Below are positions 44,488 to 54,044 of a DNA stretch of 64,000 nt, one piece after another. How positions within the stretch are numbered: the stretch's first letter is position 1; each line of letters begins with the position of its first letter. The notes beneath the pieces are model-generated. The model had not been told where the DNA came from. It did not search any database and saw only the letters and a list, made by a program, of their open reading frames with translations. Source of the stretch: Acidithiobacillus sp. YTS05 (GTDB lineage: Bacteria > Pseudomonadota > Gammaproteobacteria > Acidithiobacillales > Acidithiobacillaceae); NCBI RefSeq assembly GCF_024396695.1, contig NZ_CP094359.1, positions 1,860,001 through 1,924,000 of the forward strand. The letters run 5' to 3'. The position numbers and the translations under genes are program-made.

Positions 44488-45415
44488 AACTCAACAACGC
44501 CTTGCCCACGAGGAGCGCGGTGAACAGGAGGAACAGATAGCTGATGGAAAATGCAAACATCTTGCGCGCGTAAAGGTCCATCTCTGCGCCTTCCGGCAGT
44601 CTGCGTAGGCGCAAGGCCATGCCAACAAACCAGGCACCGGCGATCCAGGCAATTCCGCCGTAGACCCAGTCATGGGCAAGGAAGGCCGGCACCAGACTCA
44701 CCAGCCAGGTCGCCACCGCATAAACCAGGATTTCCTTGCGGGTGCGATCAATCCCATGGGTGACCGGCAACATCGGGATGCAAGCCTTGGCATAGTCACG
44801 CCGACAGTAAATGGCCAACGGCCAGAAATGCGCCGGCGTCCAGACGAAGATCAGCGCCACCAGCATCAGCGGCAAAAGATTTACCGAACCCATGACTGCC
44901 GTCCAGCCAATCAACGGCGGAAGCGCTCCGGCCAACCCACCCCAGACGATGTTCCACGGCGTGCTGGGCTTGAGGTACAGGGTATACACCACTCCGTAGC
45001 CCACCGTACCGAGCAGGGTCAGCGCCAGGGTCAAGGGGTTGGTCCACAGCAAGAGTACCGCAATGCTGACGCCGAGCAGGATCGCGGCATACACCGCAGC
45101 GCCCTTGCGGCCAATGCGGCCCTCTGCGAGGGGACGGCGGTGGGTACGCCGCATGTGCTGGTCAAGCTCTGGCTCGACGATCTGATTGAGCACTCCGCCA
45201 GCACCTCCCGCCAGGGCGATACCCAGCAGTCCGGCGACTGCTGCGGGCCAGTGCTGAATACCGCTGGGTGCCAGCAACTCGCCAACTGCAGCGGTGAACA
45301 CGAGCAGAGAGACCACCCGGGCCTTGGCCAGGACCCAGAGATCGCGCAGCAACTGAACGCCTGCACTCGGGCTGGGCAAGAGGAAGGGTGATGAGGTACC
45401 GATAGACTTAGGCAT
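44474..45415 (-). CDS. ctaB: Protohaem IX farnesyltransferase (haem O synthase)
   Basis: 313 residues with eight to nine helices. The UbiA-type prenyltransferase motifs are present: VLNQIVEPELDQHMRRTHRR (N-x3-D-x2-D-like with M-x-R-T-x-R-R-P) and a second site near YCRRDYAKACIPMLPVTHG. It attaches a farnesyl group to haem B to give haem O for the oxidase encoded upstream. Nine bases separate it from ctaA. The equivalent E. coli gene is cyoE. Confidence 0.93.
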   Translation of the reverse strand: MPKSIGTSSPFLLPSPSAGVQLLRDLWVLAKARVVSLLVFTAAVGELLAPSGIQHWPAAVAGLLGIALAGGAGGVLNQIVEPELDQHMRRTHRRPLAEGRIGRKGAAVYAAILLGVSIAVLLLWTNPLTLALTLLGTVGYGVVYTLYLKPSTPWNIVWGGLAGALPPLIGWTAVMGSVNLLPLMLVALIFVWTPAHFWPLAIYCRRDYAKACIPMLPVTHGIDRTRKEILVYAVATWLVSLVPAFLAHDWVYGGIAWIAGAWFVGMALRLRRLPEGAEMDLYARKMFAFSISYLFLLFTALLVGKALLSYGIF

Positions 45416-45424
45416 TTGTTTTCC

Positions 45425-46366
45425 TTAGCGCCATACCAGGACAATGGCAAGACTCATGGAGAGCACCATGCCCTGATGAAAAGCCACCATGATTCCGGGG
45501 TCTTTGGGTTTGAGATTGACCGAATGAAAGAGGAGAAAGCCAACGGCAACCTGGATCACCGCCAGATAGAAGGCCACCGGGAAGGCCGGCATCATCCAGC
45601 CCAGGGTGGCAACCAGCAACAGGGCGGCACTCACGTGCGCCGCCACCGTCCATTGCGAGGCCTTCTGGGGTTTGACGAAGGCGCCAATCGCCTTGCCGAA
45701 GCCCCGCTGTCCGGTGGTCATTCCGCCCAGCAGCACGGCCAGCAAGAGCGCATGCAAGGCGCCCATGGAGCCGAGATACGTCCAGAAATTCATGCCGGGA
45801 TAGGCCAGATTGACCAGAAAGATCAAAAAGACCCCGTAGGCAAGAAGTCCATGGATCCCATGGACCAGAGAAGGGGCCTTTCCGGCCAGGACATAGAGGG
45901 TGCCCATGCCAAAGAGCGCGGTCACCACGATGAGTCCCAGTCCGGAAAGGGTATTCACGTCTGGCGCGAGAATGGCCAGGACAAGCGCGACCAGGCCCAC
46001 CAAAGTGGCCACCACGCGGTGGGCCGCTTCGGGGTCACTACGCAACATCAAGACCACAATGTTGCGGGTATAGGGCCACTTGGTGCCCAGGGATAGGCCG
46101 TAACCGAAGCCTTCGACCAAGCTGCCAAGTAAAATCAACACCATGGCAAAGCCGACTTCCGTGGTAGACAGCGCCTGCACCAAGGCATCGACGAACCCTC
46201 CGCTGCTGCGCAGTCCCTCGACCACGCCGGCCAGCACCGCGGCAATCAGCGCAAGGCCGATGAACTTGCCGATGGCACGAACGAAGGGGGTCATTTCCGG
46301 CTCAACGGCGTGCGGGATTCCTTCCCGTCCACCGACGGCTGGTCCATTCTCGAGTACGCTAGACAT
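45425..46366 (-). CDS. ctaA: Haem A synthase-like membrane protein (CtaA/COX15)
   Basis: 313 residues with about eight helices in two similar four-helix halves. The CtaA signature E-x-x-H-R occurs in DPEAAHRVVATLVG (about residue 113), and further conserved-position histidines occur in LVHGIHGLLAYG, QWTVAAHVSAALL and VAFHQGMVL, as expected for a protein binding haems with paired His ligands. CtaA oxidises haem O to haem A. Position between cyoD and ctaB supports the call. If functional, the terminal oxidase may carry haem A rather than only haems B and O. Confidence 0.65.
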   Translation of the reverse strand: MSSVLENGPAVGGREGIPHAVEPEMTPFVRAIGKFIGLALIAAVLAGVVEGLRSSGGFVDALVQALSTTEVGFAMVLILLGSLVEGFGYGLSLGTKWPYTRNIVVLMLRSDPEAAHRVVATLVGLVALVLAILAPDVNTLSGLGLIVVTALFGMGTLYVLAGKAPSLVHGIHGLLAYGVFLIFLVNLAYPGMNFWTYLGSMGALHALLLAVLLGGMTTGQRGFGKAIGAFVKPQKASQWTVAAHVSAALLLVATLGWMMPAFPVAFYLAVIQVAVGFLLFHSVNLKPKDPGIMVAFHQGMVLSMSLAIVLVWR

Positions 46367-46383
46367 TTGTTACTCCTGGATGC

Positions 46384-46740
46384 TCAGTGCATCCCTGGCA
46401 TCATCGGCATGGTGCGCAGATACAACTGCGAGAACATCCACCAGGTCAGGCCGATCGTTAAAATGAACAACGGAATGAAAAGCACAAGGGAAACGGTATT
46501 CCAGATGTTGTGCTCCGAGACATCGATATGCAGCAGGAAATAGATCTGCGCAATGATGGCGATGGCGGCACAAATCGTAATGACCATCAGCAGTCCAAAG
46601 GGCGGAAAGGCATGCGACGAAACCATTGCCGTAGCTGCCGCCATGAGCACCAACGAGATCAGAAAGCCGGTGAAATAACCCCGGGTACTCGACATCTGAA
46701 CCTCGGGATGCAGAATCGGATTGTCGTGTCCATGACTCAT
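46384..46740 (-). CDS. cyoD: Quinol oxidase subunit IV
   Basis: 118 residues with three helices. The family pattern is MSSTRGYFTGFLISLVLM near residue 16, then IAAIAQ-like IIAQIYFLLHIDVSE (with conserved Gln and His) and the C-terminal IGLTWWMFSQLY. A small membrane subunit that helps assemble the copper site of subunit I. It overlaps cyoC (ATGA). Only slightly longer than E. coli CyoD (109). Confidence 0.9.
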   Translation of the reverse strand: MSHGHDNPILHPEVQMSSTRGYFTGFLISLVLMAAATAMVSSHAFPPFGLLMVITICAAIAIIAQIYFLLHIDVSEHNIWNTVSLVLFIPLFILTIGLTWWMFSQLYLRTMPMMPGMH

Positions 46741-47369
46741 GACATATACCCCCAGAGATAGACAAAGACGAAGACGAAGACCCAGATGATCGCCTGCAAA
46801 TGCCAGAACATCCGCAGACTCAGCAAACGCCCCACGGTATCAGTGGTAAAACCCTTACCCGCCACTTGCGCCATCATCACCAGAATCCAGAGCAAGCCAA
46901 AGAAGATATGGGCGGCGTGGACCTGGGTGAGAACGATGAAGGCCGAGGCGCCGCCGCTGGTCTGCACCGTCACACCGTGGGCAGCCAGATCCATCATGTC
47001 ATGGATGTCCAGACCGAGAAAAATCACGCCCAGGACAAAAGCCGCGATCAGGCCATTCATCAGACCCGCCTTGTTGCCCTTTTTCACCGCACTCATGCCC
47101 ATGCCATAGGCCAACACGCTCAAAAACAGCGCTACGGTCTGGGTGAAGGTATACCAGGGATGAACGAAATCCGCCGGGGTCGGGCCATTGAAATAACTAT
47201 GGGAATAGCTCAGCACGCCATAGGCCGCAAAGAGCGTGGCGAAGAGCATGCCGTCACTGAGCAGATAGAGAAAATATCCAAAACTACGTGTCGAGATCAC
47301 ATCATGGCCGTGGTGGTGGGTATCCCACAACACCGCCTTGCTGGGATCGGGTGAATCATGTGCACTCAT
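46737..47369 (-). CDS. cyoC: Quinol oxidase subunit III
   Basis: 210 residues from ATG 47369, preferred over the adjacent TTG for its ribosome site (AGGA). Five helices; subunit III motifs include SFGYFLYLLSDGMLFATLFA near residue 30 and QVHAAHIFFGLLWILVMM near residue 148. Lacks the two extra N-terminal helices of cytochrome c oxidase subunit III, as usual for bo3 quinol oxidases. Co-translated with cyoD. Confidence 0.93.
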   Translation of the reverse strand: MSAHDSPDPSKAVLWDTHHHGHDVISTRSFGYFLYLLSDGMLFATLFAAYGVLSYSHSYFNGPTPADFVHPWYTFTQTVALFLSVLAYGMGMSAVKKGNKAGLMNGLIAAFVLGVIFLGLDIHDMMDLAAHGVTVQTSGGASAFIVLTQVHAAHIFFGLLWILVMMAQVAGKGFTTDTVGRLLSLRMFWHLQAIIWVFVFVFVYLWGYMS

Positions 47370-47418
47370 CAATCTAATCCTCTTGTCAGGGGCGTGGCAT
47401 CAGCCACGCCCGCAATCC

Positions 47419-49557
47419 TTAGTGGTGATCGCCGGAGCTTGGCGGCGTACCCAATGGGCTTACTTTCTGGCCCTCATAGGCCATCGCCCCGCTAGGAACC
47501 GCGTGCCCGCCATGATGTGGCAAGTGTCCTTCCACCTGCTGCTGACGCTGCATGGCCTCACGCTCCATCTTCTCCAGCTCGGCAGCCGTGATGATGTAGC
47601 CCGGATCACCGCGCCAGGAACGCACGATCATCAGCACGATGATGGCTACCAGACTGAGCAGACAGAGCCACCATACCCGCCAGGTCAGAGCAAAGCCCAG
47701 CACGAAGGTCAACGCACCAATGTAAATCGCCACGCCGGTATTGTTCGGCATGTGGATATCGACGTACTGGGTCGGTTGCGCCTCATTGATGCCGTTATGA
47801 CGACGCCAGGCTAGTTCATCACGGGCGTTGACGTGTGGGGTCACCGCAAAGTTGTAAAACGGCACGGGCGAGTGGGTCAGCCACTCCAGGGAGCGTGACG
47901 TACCCCACGCATCCTGCCCAACGCGGTTCTTCACCCGATCGCGGATGCTGACATAGAGCAGCACGAAGAACGCGGCCACCGAGAGGCAGTACACCGCGAT
48001 GCCGATTTCCTCGGTCACCAGATAGGGATGCCAGGCAGTATTGAACACATAATCCAGACGACGGGTCTGTCCCATGAAGCCGAGCATGTACATCGGCACG
48101 AAGACCAGCACCGTACCGGCACTGAAGAGCCAGAACATGGTCTTGGCCCAGAATTCATCGAGTTTGAACCCGAAGACCTTGGGGAACCAAAAGAGTACCG
48201 AGCCAAAAATGGCGTAAACGATCACCAGCAACATCGAGTGGAAGTGGGCAATCACGAAGACGCTGTTGTGCACCATGTAGTTGATTGCCGGAATGGCCAG
48301 CATCATACCAGTCAAACCGCCCACCAGGAGCAGGAACAACGCGCCGATGGCCCAGAGCATCGCGGCGGTGTAGGTAATACGTCCGCGGTACATGGTGAAG
48401 GCCCAGTTGAATACCTTCACACCGGTGGGAATACCAACCAGCATGGTTGCCACACTAAAGAAGCTGTTCACTTCCGGTCCCGCACCCATGGTGAAAAAAT
48501 GGTGCAACCAGACCAGCCAGGATACCCCGGCAATAGCGAAGCTCGCTGCCACCATGGTGATGTAACCAAAAAGCGGCTTTTCGGAGAATGCCGGAAAGAT
48601 CTCTGACATCATGCCAAAGGCAGGCAGAATCACGAAGTACACTTCGGGATGCCCCCAAAGCCAGAACAGGTTGGTATACAACATCAGGTTGCCGCCGAAG
48701 CCCGCCGTAAAGAAGTGCGAACCAAAATAGCGATCGCAGGCGACCAGGAAGAGGGCCACCTGCAAGGCGGGAAAGGAGGTCAACGCAATAATGTTGGCCG
48801 ACAGGCTCGCCCAGGTGAAGATCGGCAGGCGGAACCAAGTCATGCCCGGCGCCCGCATCTTGACGATGGTGGCGATCAGATTGATGCCACCGAGGGTGGT
48901 ACCGAGTGCCGTCAGCTCCAGGGTCCAGATCCAGTAATCCACACCCACGCCAGGGCTATACTGCAGTTCAAAAATGGGCGCATAGCCAAACCAGCCGTTG
49001 TGCGCAAAATCACCCACGAAAAGGGAAATCATGATCAAGGCAACGGCCGCCGCGGTAATCCACAGCCCAAGGGCGTTGAGATAGGGATAGGCCATATCCC
49101 GCGCCCCAACCTGGAGAGGCACGATGATGTTCATGAAGCCCACCAGCAGCGGGGTCGCGGCCAAGAGAATCATGATCAGGCCGTGGGCGCTGTATACCTG
49201 CCCAAAATGGAAGGGCGTCAGATATCCATGCACGGCACCGAAGACGCCGGAGGACTGGGGACCATTGGCCCAAACCTGCTGAGTACGAATCATCAGGCCA
49301 TCGATGAAGCCGCGAAAGAGCATGACGAGACCGAGGATGATGTACATCACCCCCAGTTTCTTGTGGTCAACGGTGGTCAGCCACTCTTTCCAGAGATAGC
49401 CCCATTTCTGGTAGTACGTGATGAGGCCCAACAGGATGATTCCGCCGATAACCACGGCCACGAAGAGCGGCGCGAGAATCGGATTGGTATAGGGGATCTG
49501 GTCGATTGCCAGTCTCCCTAGTAGAGGGTTCCACCCTCCCGGTACTTGAACGAGCAT
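47419..49557 (-). CDS. cyoB: Quinol oxidase subunit I (haem-copper catalytic subunit)
   Basis: 712 residues from ATG 49557 with GGAGAGG upstream. The haem-copper core is complete: low-spin haem His in VYSAHGLIMILLAATP, CuB/His-Tyr region WGHPEVYFVILPAFGMMSE, the two CuB histidines in WLVWLHHFFTMG, and high/low-spin haem histidines in VIAHFHSMLLV. It reduces oxygen to water and pumps protons. It has about 15 helices with N- and C-terminal extensions, as in CyoB. Position in cyoABCD and the CuA-less partner subunit indicate ubiquinol as donor. Confidence 0.96.
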   Translation of the reverse strand: MLVQVPGGWNPLLGRLAIDQIPYTNPILAPLFVAVVIGGIILLGLITYYQKWGYLWKEWLTTVDHKKLGVMYIILGLVMLFRGFIDGLMIRTQQVWANGPQSSGVFGAVHGYLTPFHFGQVYSAHGLIMILLAATPLLVGFMNIIVPLQVGARDMAYPYLNALGLWITAAAVALIMISLFVGDFAHNGWFGYAPIFELQYSPGVGVDYWIWTLELTALGTTLGGINLIATIVKMRAPGMTWFRLPIFTWASLSANIIALTSFPALQVALFLVACDRYFGSHFFTAGFGGNLMLYTNLFWLWGHPEVYFVILPAFGMMSEIFPAFSEKPLFGYITMVAASFAIAGVSWLVWLHHFFTMGAGPEVNSFFSVATMLVGIPTGVKVFNWAFTMYRGRITYTAAMLWAIGALFLLLVGGLTGMMLAIPAINYMVHNSVFVIAHFHSMLLVIVYAIFGSVLFWFPKVFGFKLDEFWAKTMFWLFSAGTVLVFVPMYMLGFMGQTRRLDYVFNTAWHPYLVTEEIGIAVYCLSVAAFFVLLYVSIRDRVKNRVGQDAWGTSRSLEWLTHSPVPFYNFAVTPHVNARDELAWRRHNGINEAQPTQYVDIHMPNNTGVAIYIGALTFVLGFALTWRVWWLCLLSLVAIIVLMIVRSWRGDPGYIITAAELEKMEREAMQRQQQVEGHLPHHGGHAVPSGAMAYEGQKVSPLGTPPSSGDHH

Positions 49558-49579
49558 TTGCGTCACCTCTCCTTTTTTC

Positions 49580-50539
49580 CTAGTCGCGATGCTCAGCGGC
49601 TTGCTTTTGCATGTAAGCCACCATGTTTTCGGTCATTGCCGGCGGCAACGGCCAAGTCTTGCCATGCATCACTTCCATCATCAGATGGTCAAAGATTCCA
49701 CTCTCCACGTTAGAGAAATAGACCACGCGATGATTGACATTGATGTAGGGCTCGGCAAAGCGATTGAAGCTGGCGTAGGTCATAGTCTTCGGCGAAGTCT
49801 GTACTTTGCTCACCCAATTCTGGAAATCCTCCTTGCTGACCATCTTGGTCGGAAAGGTCATCCAGGAGGTACCCGCACCCGCATAGTCCGAAGCAATTCC
49901 CTGATAAACGCCGATGCGATCACTTTCCAGCGCATTCTTGGTGCGCATGCCAGGCATCACGTCGATCATGCCGACGAGCTGCGGAATGAAGAAGCCCGAG
50001 GTAACCGCCGTAGAGGTGAGGCGGAAAAAGACTGGCGTATGCACCGGCAACACCAATTCATTGGCCACCGCCATATGATATTGCGGATAGATGAATAACC
50101 ACTGCCAGTCCGTGGCGATAACGTCCACATGTACCGGATCACCCTTGGGTGCCATGTGCTTAGTAATGACGGTAGGATTATAGGGATTGATTTCGAAGGT
50201 ACCTTTGACGGCAAAGTATGCCAGGAAACCGACCGCAATGATCGGAATACCCCAAACCAGAACCTCAAGCGTATTAGAATGAGACCAATGGGCATCGTAC
50301 TTGCCACGATTCTTGCCCTTGGAATATTTCCACATGAACCAGATCACCAGCAGCGCCGTAATACCAACAATGGCACCCATGATGACGACATCGATGATCA
50401 TGTAATGCAGGTTGGTATCGGCCATCGTACCTTTCGGATCAAAGATCCAGAAAATACCGGCATTGGCAAGGCCAGCCCATACGGCTGCCAGTGTGCCACC
50501 TCCCCATAACGCCAGTCGTTTTGCTTGCTTTTTGAACAT
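49580..50539 (-). CDS. cyoA: Quinol oxidase subunit II
   Basis: 319 residues from ATG 50539 (GGGAG upstream); a GTG two codons earlier is possible. An N-terminal hydrophobic segment and two helices (about residues 44-66 and 95-112) precede a periplasmic cupredoxin domain (DWQWLFIYPQYHMAVANEL). The CuA ligands are absent (no cysteine in this domain), so the electron donor should be quinol. First gene of the operon; its upstream region is long and AT-rich. Confidence 0.94.
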   Translation of the reverse strand: MFKKQAKRLALWGGGTLAAVWAGLANAGIFWIFDPKGTMADTNLHYMIIDVVIMGAIVGITALLVIWFMWKYSKGKNRGKYDAHWSHSNTLEVLVWGIPIIAVGFLAYFAVKGTFEINPYNPTVITKHMAPKGDPVHVDVIATDWQWLFIYPQYHMAVANELVLPVHTPVFFRLTSTAVTSGFFIPQLVGMIDVMPGMRTKNALESDRIGVYQGIASDYAGAGTSWMTFPTKMVSKEDFQNWVSKVQTSPKTMTYASFNRFAEPYINVNHRVVYFSNVESGIFDHLMMEVMHGKTWPLPPAMTENMVAYMQKQAAEHRD

Positions 50540-51040
50540 AACCACTTTCTCCCTGACGGATTCCTAGTTCCGTATCGTTTTGCCACCGCGGTATCCTGCA
50601 GCAACCCATCCGCGGGTCGAGGCACTCCCTTTAATGCCCTACCCGCTGAGCCAAACCAGAAAACACAGTACGGACCGACAGGGAGCTTGGCCCCCGCAGC
50701 AAGTCAGCACCATATTCATACAACATTATATTTTTACAGAACTCTTCTTTTCGGGCACTACGTTATTCCACTAAAAACGACGAAGCAATAGAAAAGGCCT
50801 TCAAATATTTTTGGGTACGTGCAATATCGATTAGCGCGCTGAATTTAGAAAAACCATCATATAATTATGTTAGCGTTTTCTTATATTTAATTTTCCTAAA
50901 TAATCAAAAGCGATAGACCAGAAGAAAGGCACCAAGATAAACTCTGTCTTTACATCTATGTTTACAGTATTCGCGACAGTAAAGACAAAAACTACAACTT
51001 TGTTTTTTTATTGGAGAACATTTTCTGCTATTCTCTGCAC
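50540..51040. promoter_or_regulatory. AT-rich 500-base region between cyoA and the DJ-1-like gene
   Basis: No gene is supported here. It should contain the cyo operon promoter (minus strand) and the promoter of the DJ-1-like gene (plus strand). From about 50780 it becomes very AT-rich. A perfect 9-base inverted repeat TGTCTTTAC...GTAAAGACA lies at 50945-50953 and 50979-50987, 25 bases apart, with ACAGTA repeated twice inside; it is a plausible binding site for a dimeric regulator. Confidence 0.5.
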
Positions 51041-51790
51041 ATGTTGCCAAGCCAACCTTTCCTCGCTTTCCTCCTCAGCAGCGCGCAGGTTCTCCGCCTG
51101 CGGGATGGCGACACCATTGCGACAGGCGTCTGGGCGGAAGAACTGCTTCTCCCCTGGCAAGAGTTTCGCAGGGCGGGTTGGCCTATCGTGTTTCTGAGCC
51201 CGGATGGCAGGCCGGCGCAAATCGATCCGCAGAGCCTACTACTCGAAAATCTCTCTGGTGACCAGAACAAACAAAGGCATCTGGAGCGCGAATCCGCTCG
51301 GCTGCCGCTTTCCGACATACTCTCCGTTACCCACATTTTTCCGCTACTGCCGGCCCTGCGCGGCGTTTTTGTTCCGGGTGGCAATGCTCCGCTGATGGAC
51401 TTTCCCGATTCGGCTGCCGTAGGACAATTGCTGAGCGAATGCCGGCAGCGGAAAATCCCCGTTGCCACTCTCTGCCACGGCAGCGCCGCCCTTCTCGCCC
51501 GCCCGGATCCTGCTCAAGATCGCCCTTTTGCCAGCTTTCAGGTAAGCTGTTTCCAGAAGCTCGAGGAAGAGCAGACCAGTCTCGCGGGGCGTTGGCCGTT
51601 TCATCTGGAAGAAGAGTTGCGCAGCTGCGGATTCCAGGTGACAGCGGGAACACCGTGGCACGCGCAGGTCGTCCGCGATCGCGATCTGTTCAGCGGCCAG
51701 AATCCCGCCTCTGCTCTCCCTCTGGCGCAGGCGTTGTTGGCACGTCTGGAGGAAAATCGTCGTCATAGGGGAAGCAAACATGGATACTGA
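51041..51790 (+). CDS. DJ-1/PfpI-superfamily protein
   Basis: 249 residues from ATG 51041; a TTG at 51011 would add ten residues. The class I amidotransferase-like fold is indicated by [32 protein letters not shown] (with Asp/Glu-type site) and the nucleophile elbow [13 protein letters not shown] (Cys about 147), closest in style to Hsp31-like proteins (deglycase, chaperone or hydratase activities reported for relatives). Its end overlaps rpiA by 11 bases, so they share a transcript. The exact activity is uncertain. Confidence 0.78.
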   Translation: MLPSQPFLAFLLSSAQVLRLRDGDTIATGVWAEELLLPWQEFRRAGWPIVFLSPDGRPAQIDPQSLLLENLSGDQNKQRHLERESARLPLSDILSVTHIFPLLPALRGVFVPGGNAPLMDFPDSAAVGQLLSECRQRKIPVATLCHGSAALLARPDPAQDRPFASFQVSCFQKLEEEQTSLAGRWPFHLEEELRSCGFQVTAGTPWHAQVVRDRDLFSGQNPASALPLAQALLARLEENRRHRGSKHGY

Positions 51791-52448
51791 TGCATTAAAG
51801 CGTATGGCTGCTGAGGCAGCGCTGGATTACATTCAGCCAGGAATGGTCGTCGGAGTCGGCACCGGTTCCACCAGCAATCACTTTATCGACGCCCTCGGTC
51901 GGGCAAAAATTTCCGTTGAAGGCTACGTACCCTCCAGCATAGGCACTGCCGAGCGGCTCAAGTCGCTGGGTCTGCGCGTTCTGGATCTCAACGACACTGG
52001 CGACATCCCGGTCTACGTCGACGGCGCCGACGAAATCGATCCGCACTTTCGCCTCATCAAAGGGGGTGGTGGCGCTCTCACCCGCGAAAAGATCGTTGCC
52101 TCGGCGGCCCGGCGCTTCGTCTGCATCGCCGATCACTCCAAAGACCATGCAAAACTCGGTAGCTTCCCGTTGCCGGTCGAGGTCCTGCCCTTCGCTCGCA
52201 GCTTTGTTGCGCGGCAACTGGTAAAATTGGGTGGCAATCCGAGCCTGCGCAACAGCTTCACCAGCGACAACGGCAATGTCATCCTCGATGTGGTCGGCCT
52301 CGATCTCAGCGACCCAGTGGCCATGGAGAGCAAGATCAACAGCATTCCGGGTGTACTCGACAATGGCATTTTTGCCCTGCGTCGCGCCGACGTGGTCCTG
52401 CTCGGCAGCCCCGAGGGCGTCATCCGCCGCAGTAACGCGCCCCAGTAA
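51780..52448 (+). CDS. rpiA: Ribose-5-phosphate isomerase A
   Basis: 222 residues (E. coli 219). It interconverts ribose 5-phosphate and ribulose 5-phosphate in the pentose phosphate and Calvin pathways. Motifs: [16 protein letters not shown] (phosphate loop), [12 protein letters not shown] (catalytic Asp pair) and [16 protein letters not shown] (catalytic Glu and Lys). For an autotroph it also feeds ribulose bisphosphate regeneration. It overlaps the DJ-1-like gene and precedes pdxH by 14 bases. Confidence 0.95.
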   Translation: MDTDALKRMAAEAALDYIQPGMVVGVGTGSTSNHFIDALGRAKISVEGYVPSSIGTAERLKSLGLRVLDLNDTGDIPVYVDGADEIDPHFRLIKGGGGALTREKIVASAARRFVCIADHSKDHAKLGSFPLPVEVLPFARSFVARQLVKLGGNPSLRNSFTSDNGNVILDVVGLDLSDPVAMESKINSIPGVLDNGIFALRRADVVLLGSPEGVIRRSNAPQ

Positions 52449-52462
52449 GGATCTGACCAGCA

Positions 52463-53110
52463 GTGGAAGGGGAAATCGACCATCGCGCCACGCGACGGGA
52501 TTTTCGCGCCGGCACGCTGGCGCGGGCGGATCTCGATGCCGATCCCTGGGTGCAGATGCAACGCTGGCTAGAGGAAGCAGAACGGGCTGGAAACTTTGAC
52601 CCTACCGCCATGGCCCTGGCTACTGCCGATGGCGGTGGATTCCCTAACGTGCGCTATGTGCTTCTCAAGCATTTTGACGCTCGCGGCGTCTGCTGGTACA
52701 CCGATAGCCGTAGCCAAAAAGGGCAGGAATTGGCCGCCAATGGCCGCGCGGCCCTGGCCTTCTACTGGCCAGAGCTCGACCGGCAGCTACGGCTGCAGGG
52801 GGAGGTCTCTCTGCTACCCGAGAGCGATGCAGAAAGGTATTTCCGGCAGCGGCCCGTCGGTAGTCGCCTGGCTGCCGCCGCATCGGAACAGAGTCGGGAA
52901 ATTCTCGATCGCGCCCATCTGGAAGCAAGAGTGGCGGAGCTCGCGGCCCGCTATCCTGACGGCGATGTACCGCGCAATCCTGCCTGGCGCGGCTACCGTC
53001 TGGCACCACAGCGCTTCGAGTTCTGGCAAGGGCGCAGCAGCCGGCTCCATGACCGCTTTGTCTACACCCACAACGAAGAGGGTTGGCGCATCACCCGCCT
53101 GATGCCCTGA
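52463..53110 (+). CDS. pdxH: Pyridoxamine 5'-phosphate oxidase
   Basis: 215 residues from a GTG start; no ATG is available nearby. It oxidises pyridoxine or pyridoxamine phosphate to PLP using FMN. Family motifs are PTAMALATADGGGFPNVRYV, WYTDSRSQKGQELAANGRA (FMN phosphate contacts), QLRLQGEVSLLP and the C-terminal WRGYRLAPQRFEFWQGR with the closing RLHDRF...RL.P. PLP is needed by IlvA and PabC in this window. It ends eight bases before the convergent small gene. Confidence 0.94.
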   Translation: MEGEIDHRATRRDFRAGTLARADLDADPWVQMQRWLEEAERAGNFDPTAMALATADGGGFPNVRYVLLKHFDARGVCWYTDSRSQKGQELAANGRAALAFYWPELDRQLRLQGEVSLLPESDAERYFRQRPVGSRLAAAASEQSREILDRAHLEARVAELAARYPDGDVPRNPAWRGYRLAPQRFEFWQGRSSRLHDRFVYTHNEEGWRITRLMP

Positions 53111-53118
53111 GTGAACTC

Positions 53119-53421
53119 TCAAAAACCTTCTATGCGCGCCTCGTAGTCGAGCACGATCAGGCGAAATAGGTCGTCTCCCAGCTGCACGTGGGCGGTCTGC
53201 GGGCCGCCAATCCGGATGGAATTCGCCCCCGCCATACTCAATCCCAGGGGCTGAAAATGATCCTGTTCGATGAGCTCATGCAAGAGCTTGCGCAGCTCCG
53301 CTTCCACTACCGTCCCTGTATTATCCACGACGCGGCAGGGCTTTCCGCGCCGCGTCTGTCCTTCGACGATGCGGGCATGCGGCGAAAGCGGTGGCAGCCC
53401 GGAATCCTGCTGCTCATCCAT
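53119..53421 (-). CDS. Conserved hypothetical small protein
   Basis: 100 residues, soluble, no cofactor motif. The middle is helical and acidic ([19 protein letters not shown]) and the end has strands ([20 protein letters not shown]). It overlaps the leuD end by eight bases on the same strand and so is the last gene of the leuC-leuD operon. I do not recognise the family, and no link to leucine synthesis can be read from the sequence. Confidence 0.65.
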   Translation of the reverse strand: MDEQQDSGLPPLSPHARIVEGQTRRGKPCRVVDNTGTVVEAELRKLLHELIEQDHFQPLGLSMAGANSIRIGGPQTAHVQLGDDLFRLIVLDYEARIEGF

Positions 53422-54043
53422 GTTGCACCTCCCGAAAGAGCCAGGGCATCTGGCGACTGCGCTCCGCCTCGTAGGCGCGGATGACGTCGGCGTGCGCCAG
53501 AGTCATCTGAATGTCGTCGAGACCGTTGAGCAGCTTGTGTTTCGCTCCCGGAGCGATATCGAAGGCATAGCGCCGACCATCGGCGCTGCGCAGCTCCTGT
53601 GCGGCGAGATCGATGTGCACCTGCAGGGGTGCAGCCCGCGCGGCAAGGAACAGTGTGTCGATCGTTTCTTGCGGCAGCGTGATCAGCAAGATGCCATTCT
53701 GCACGCAATTGTTAGCAAAGATATCGGCAAAACTCGGCGCAATGACCGCACGGATACCGTAGTCGGCAAGTGCCCAGGGAGCATGCTCGCGACTCGATCC
53801 ACAACCAAAATTCTGCTGTGCCAGAAGGACCTGTGCCCCCTGCAAATCGACTCGGTTGAGCACGAAATCCGCATTGGGATCGGTCAAATCGCCAGCGCGA
53901 TAGCGCCAGTCGAAAAACAGGAACTTGCCCAGTCCCTGGCGCTCGATGGTCTTGAGAAACTGCTTGGGGATGATGGCATCGGTATCGACATTGGCGCGAT
54001 CCAGAGGGATCACCGCCGAATTGAGGGTAGTAAAGGCTTGCAT
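53414..54043 (-). CDS. leuD: 3-isopropylmalate dehydratase small subunit
   Basis: 209 residues from ATG 54043; the 26-codon upstream extension is in the small ORF between leuC and leuD and is rejected. Signatures are [20 protein letters not shown] and [18 protein letters not shown], the swivelling domain of aconitase-like enzymes. With LeuC it isomerises 2- to 3-isopropylmalate in leucine synthesis. The start lies one base after the stop of the 49-codon ORF. Confidence 0.96.
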   Translation of the reverse strand: MQAFTTLNSAVIPLDRANVDTDAIIPKQFLKTIERQGLGKFLFFDWRYRAGDLTDPNADFVLNRVDLQGAQVLLAQQNFGCGSSREHAPWALADYGIRAVIAPSFADIFANNCVQNGILLITLPQETIDTLFLAARAAPLQVHIDLAAQELRSADGRRYAFDIAPGAKHKLLNGLDDIQMTLAHADVIRAYEAERSRQMPWLFREVQHG

Positions 54044-54044
54044 C

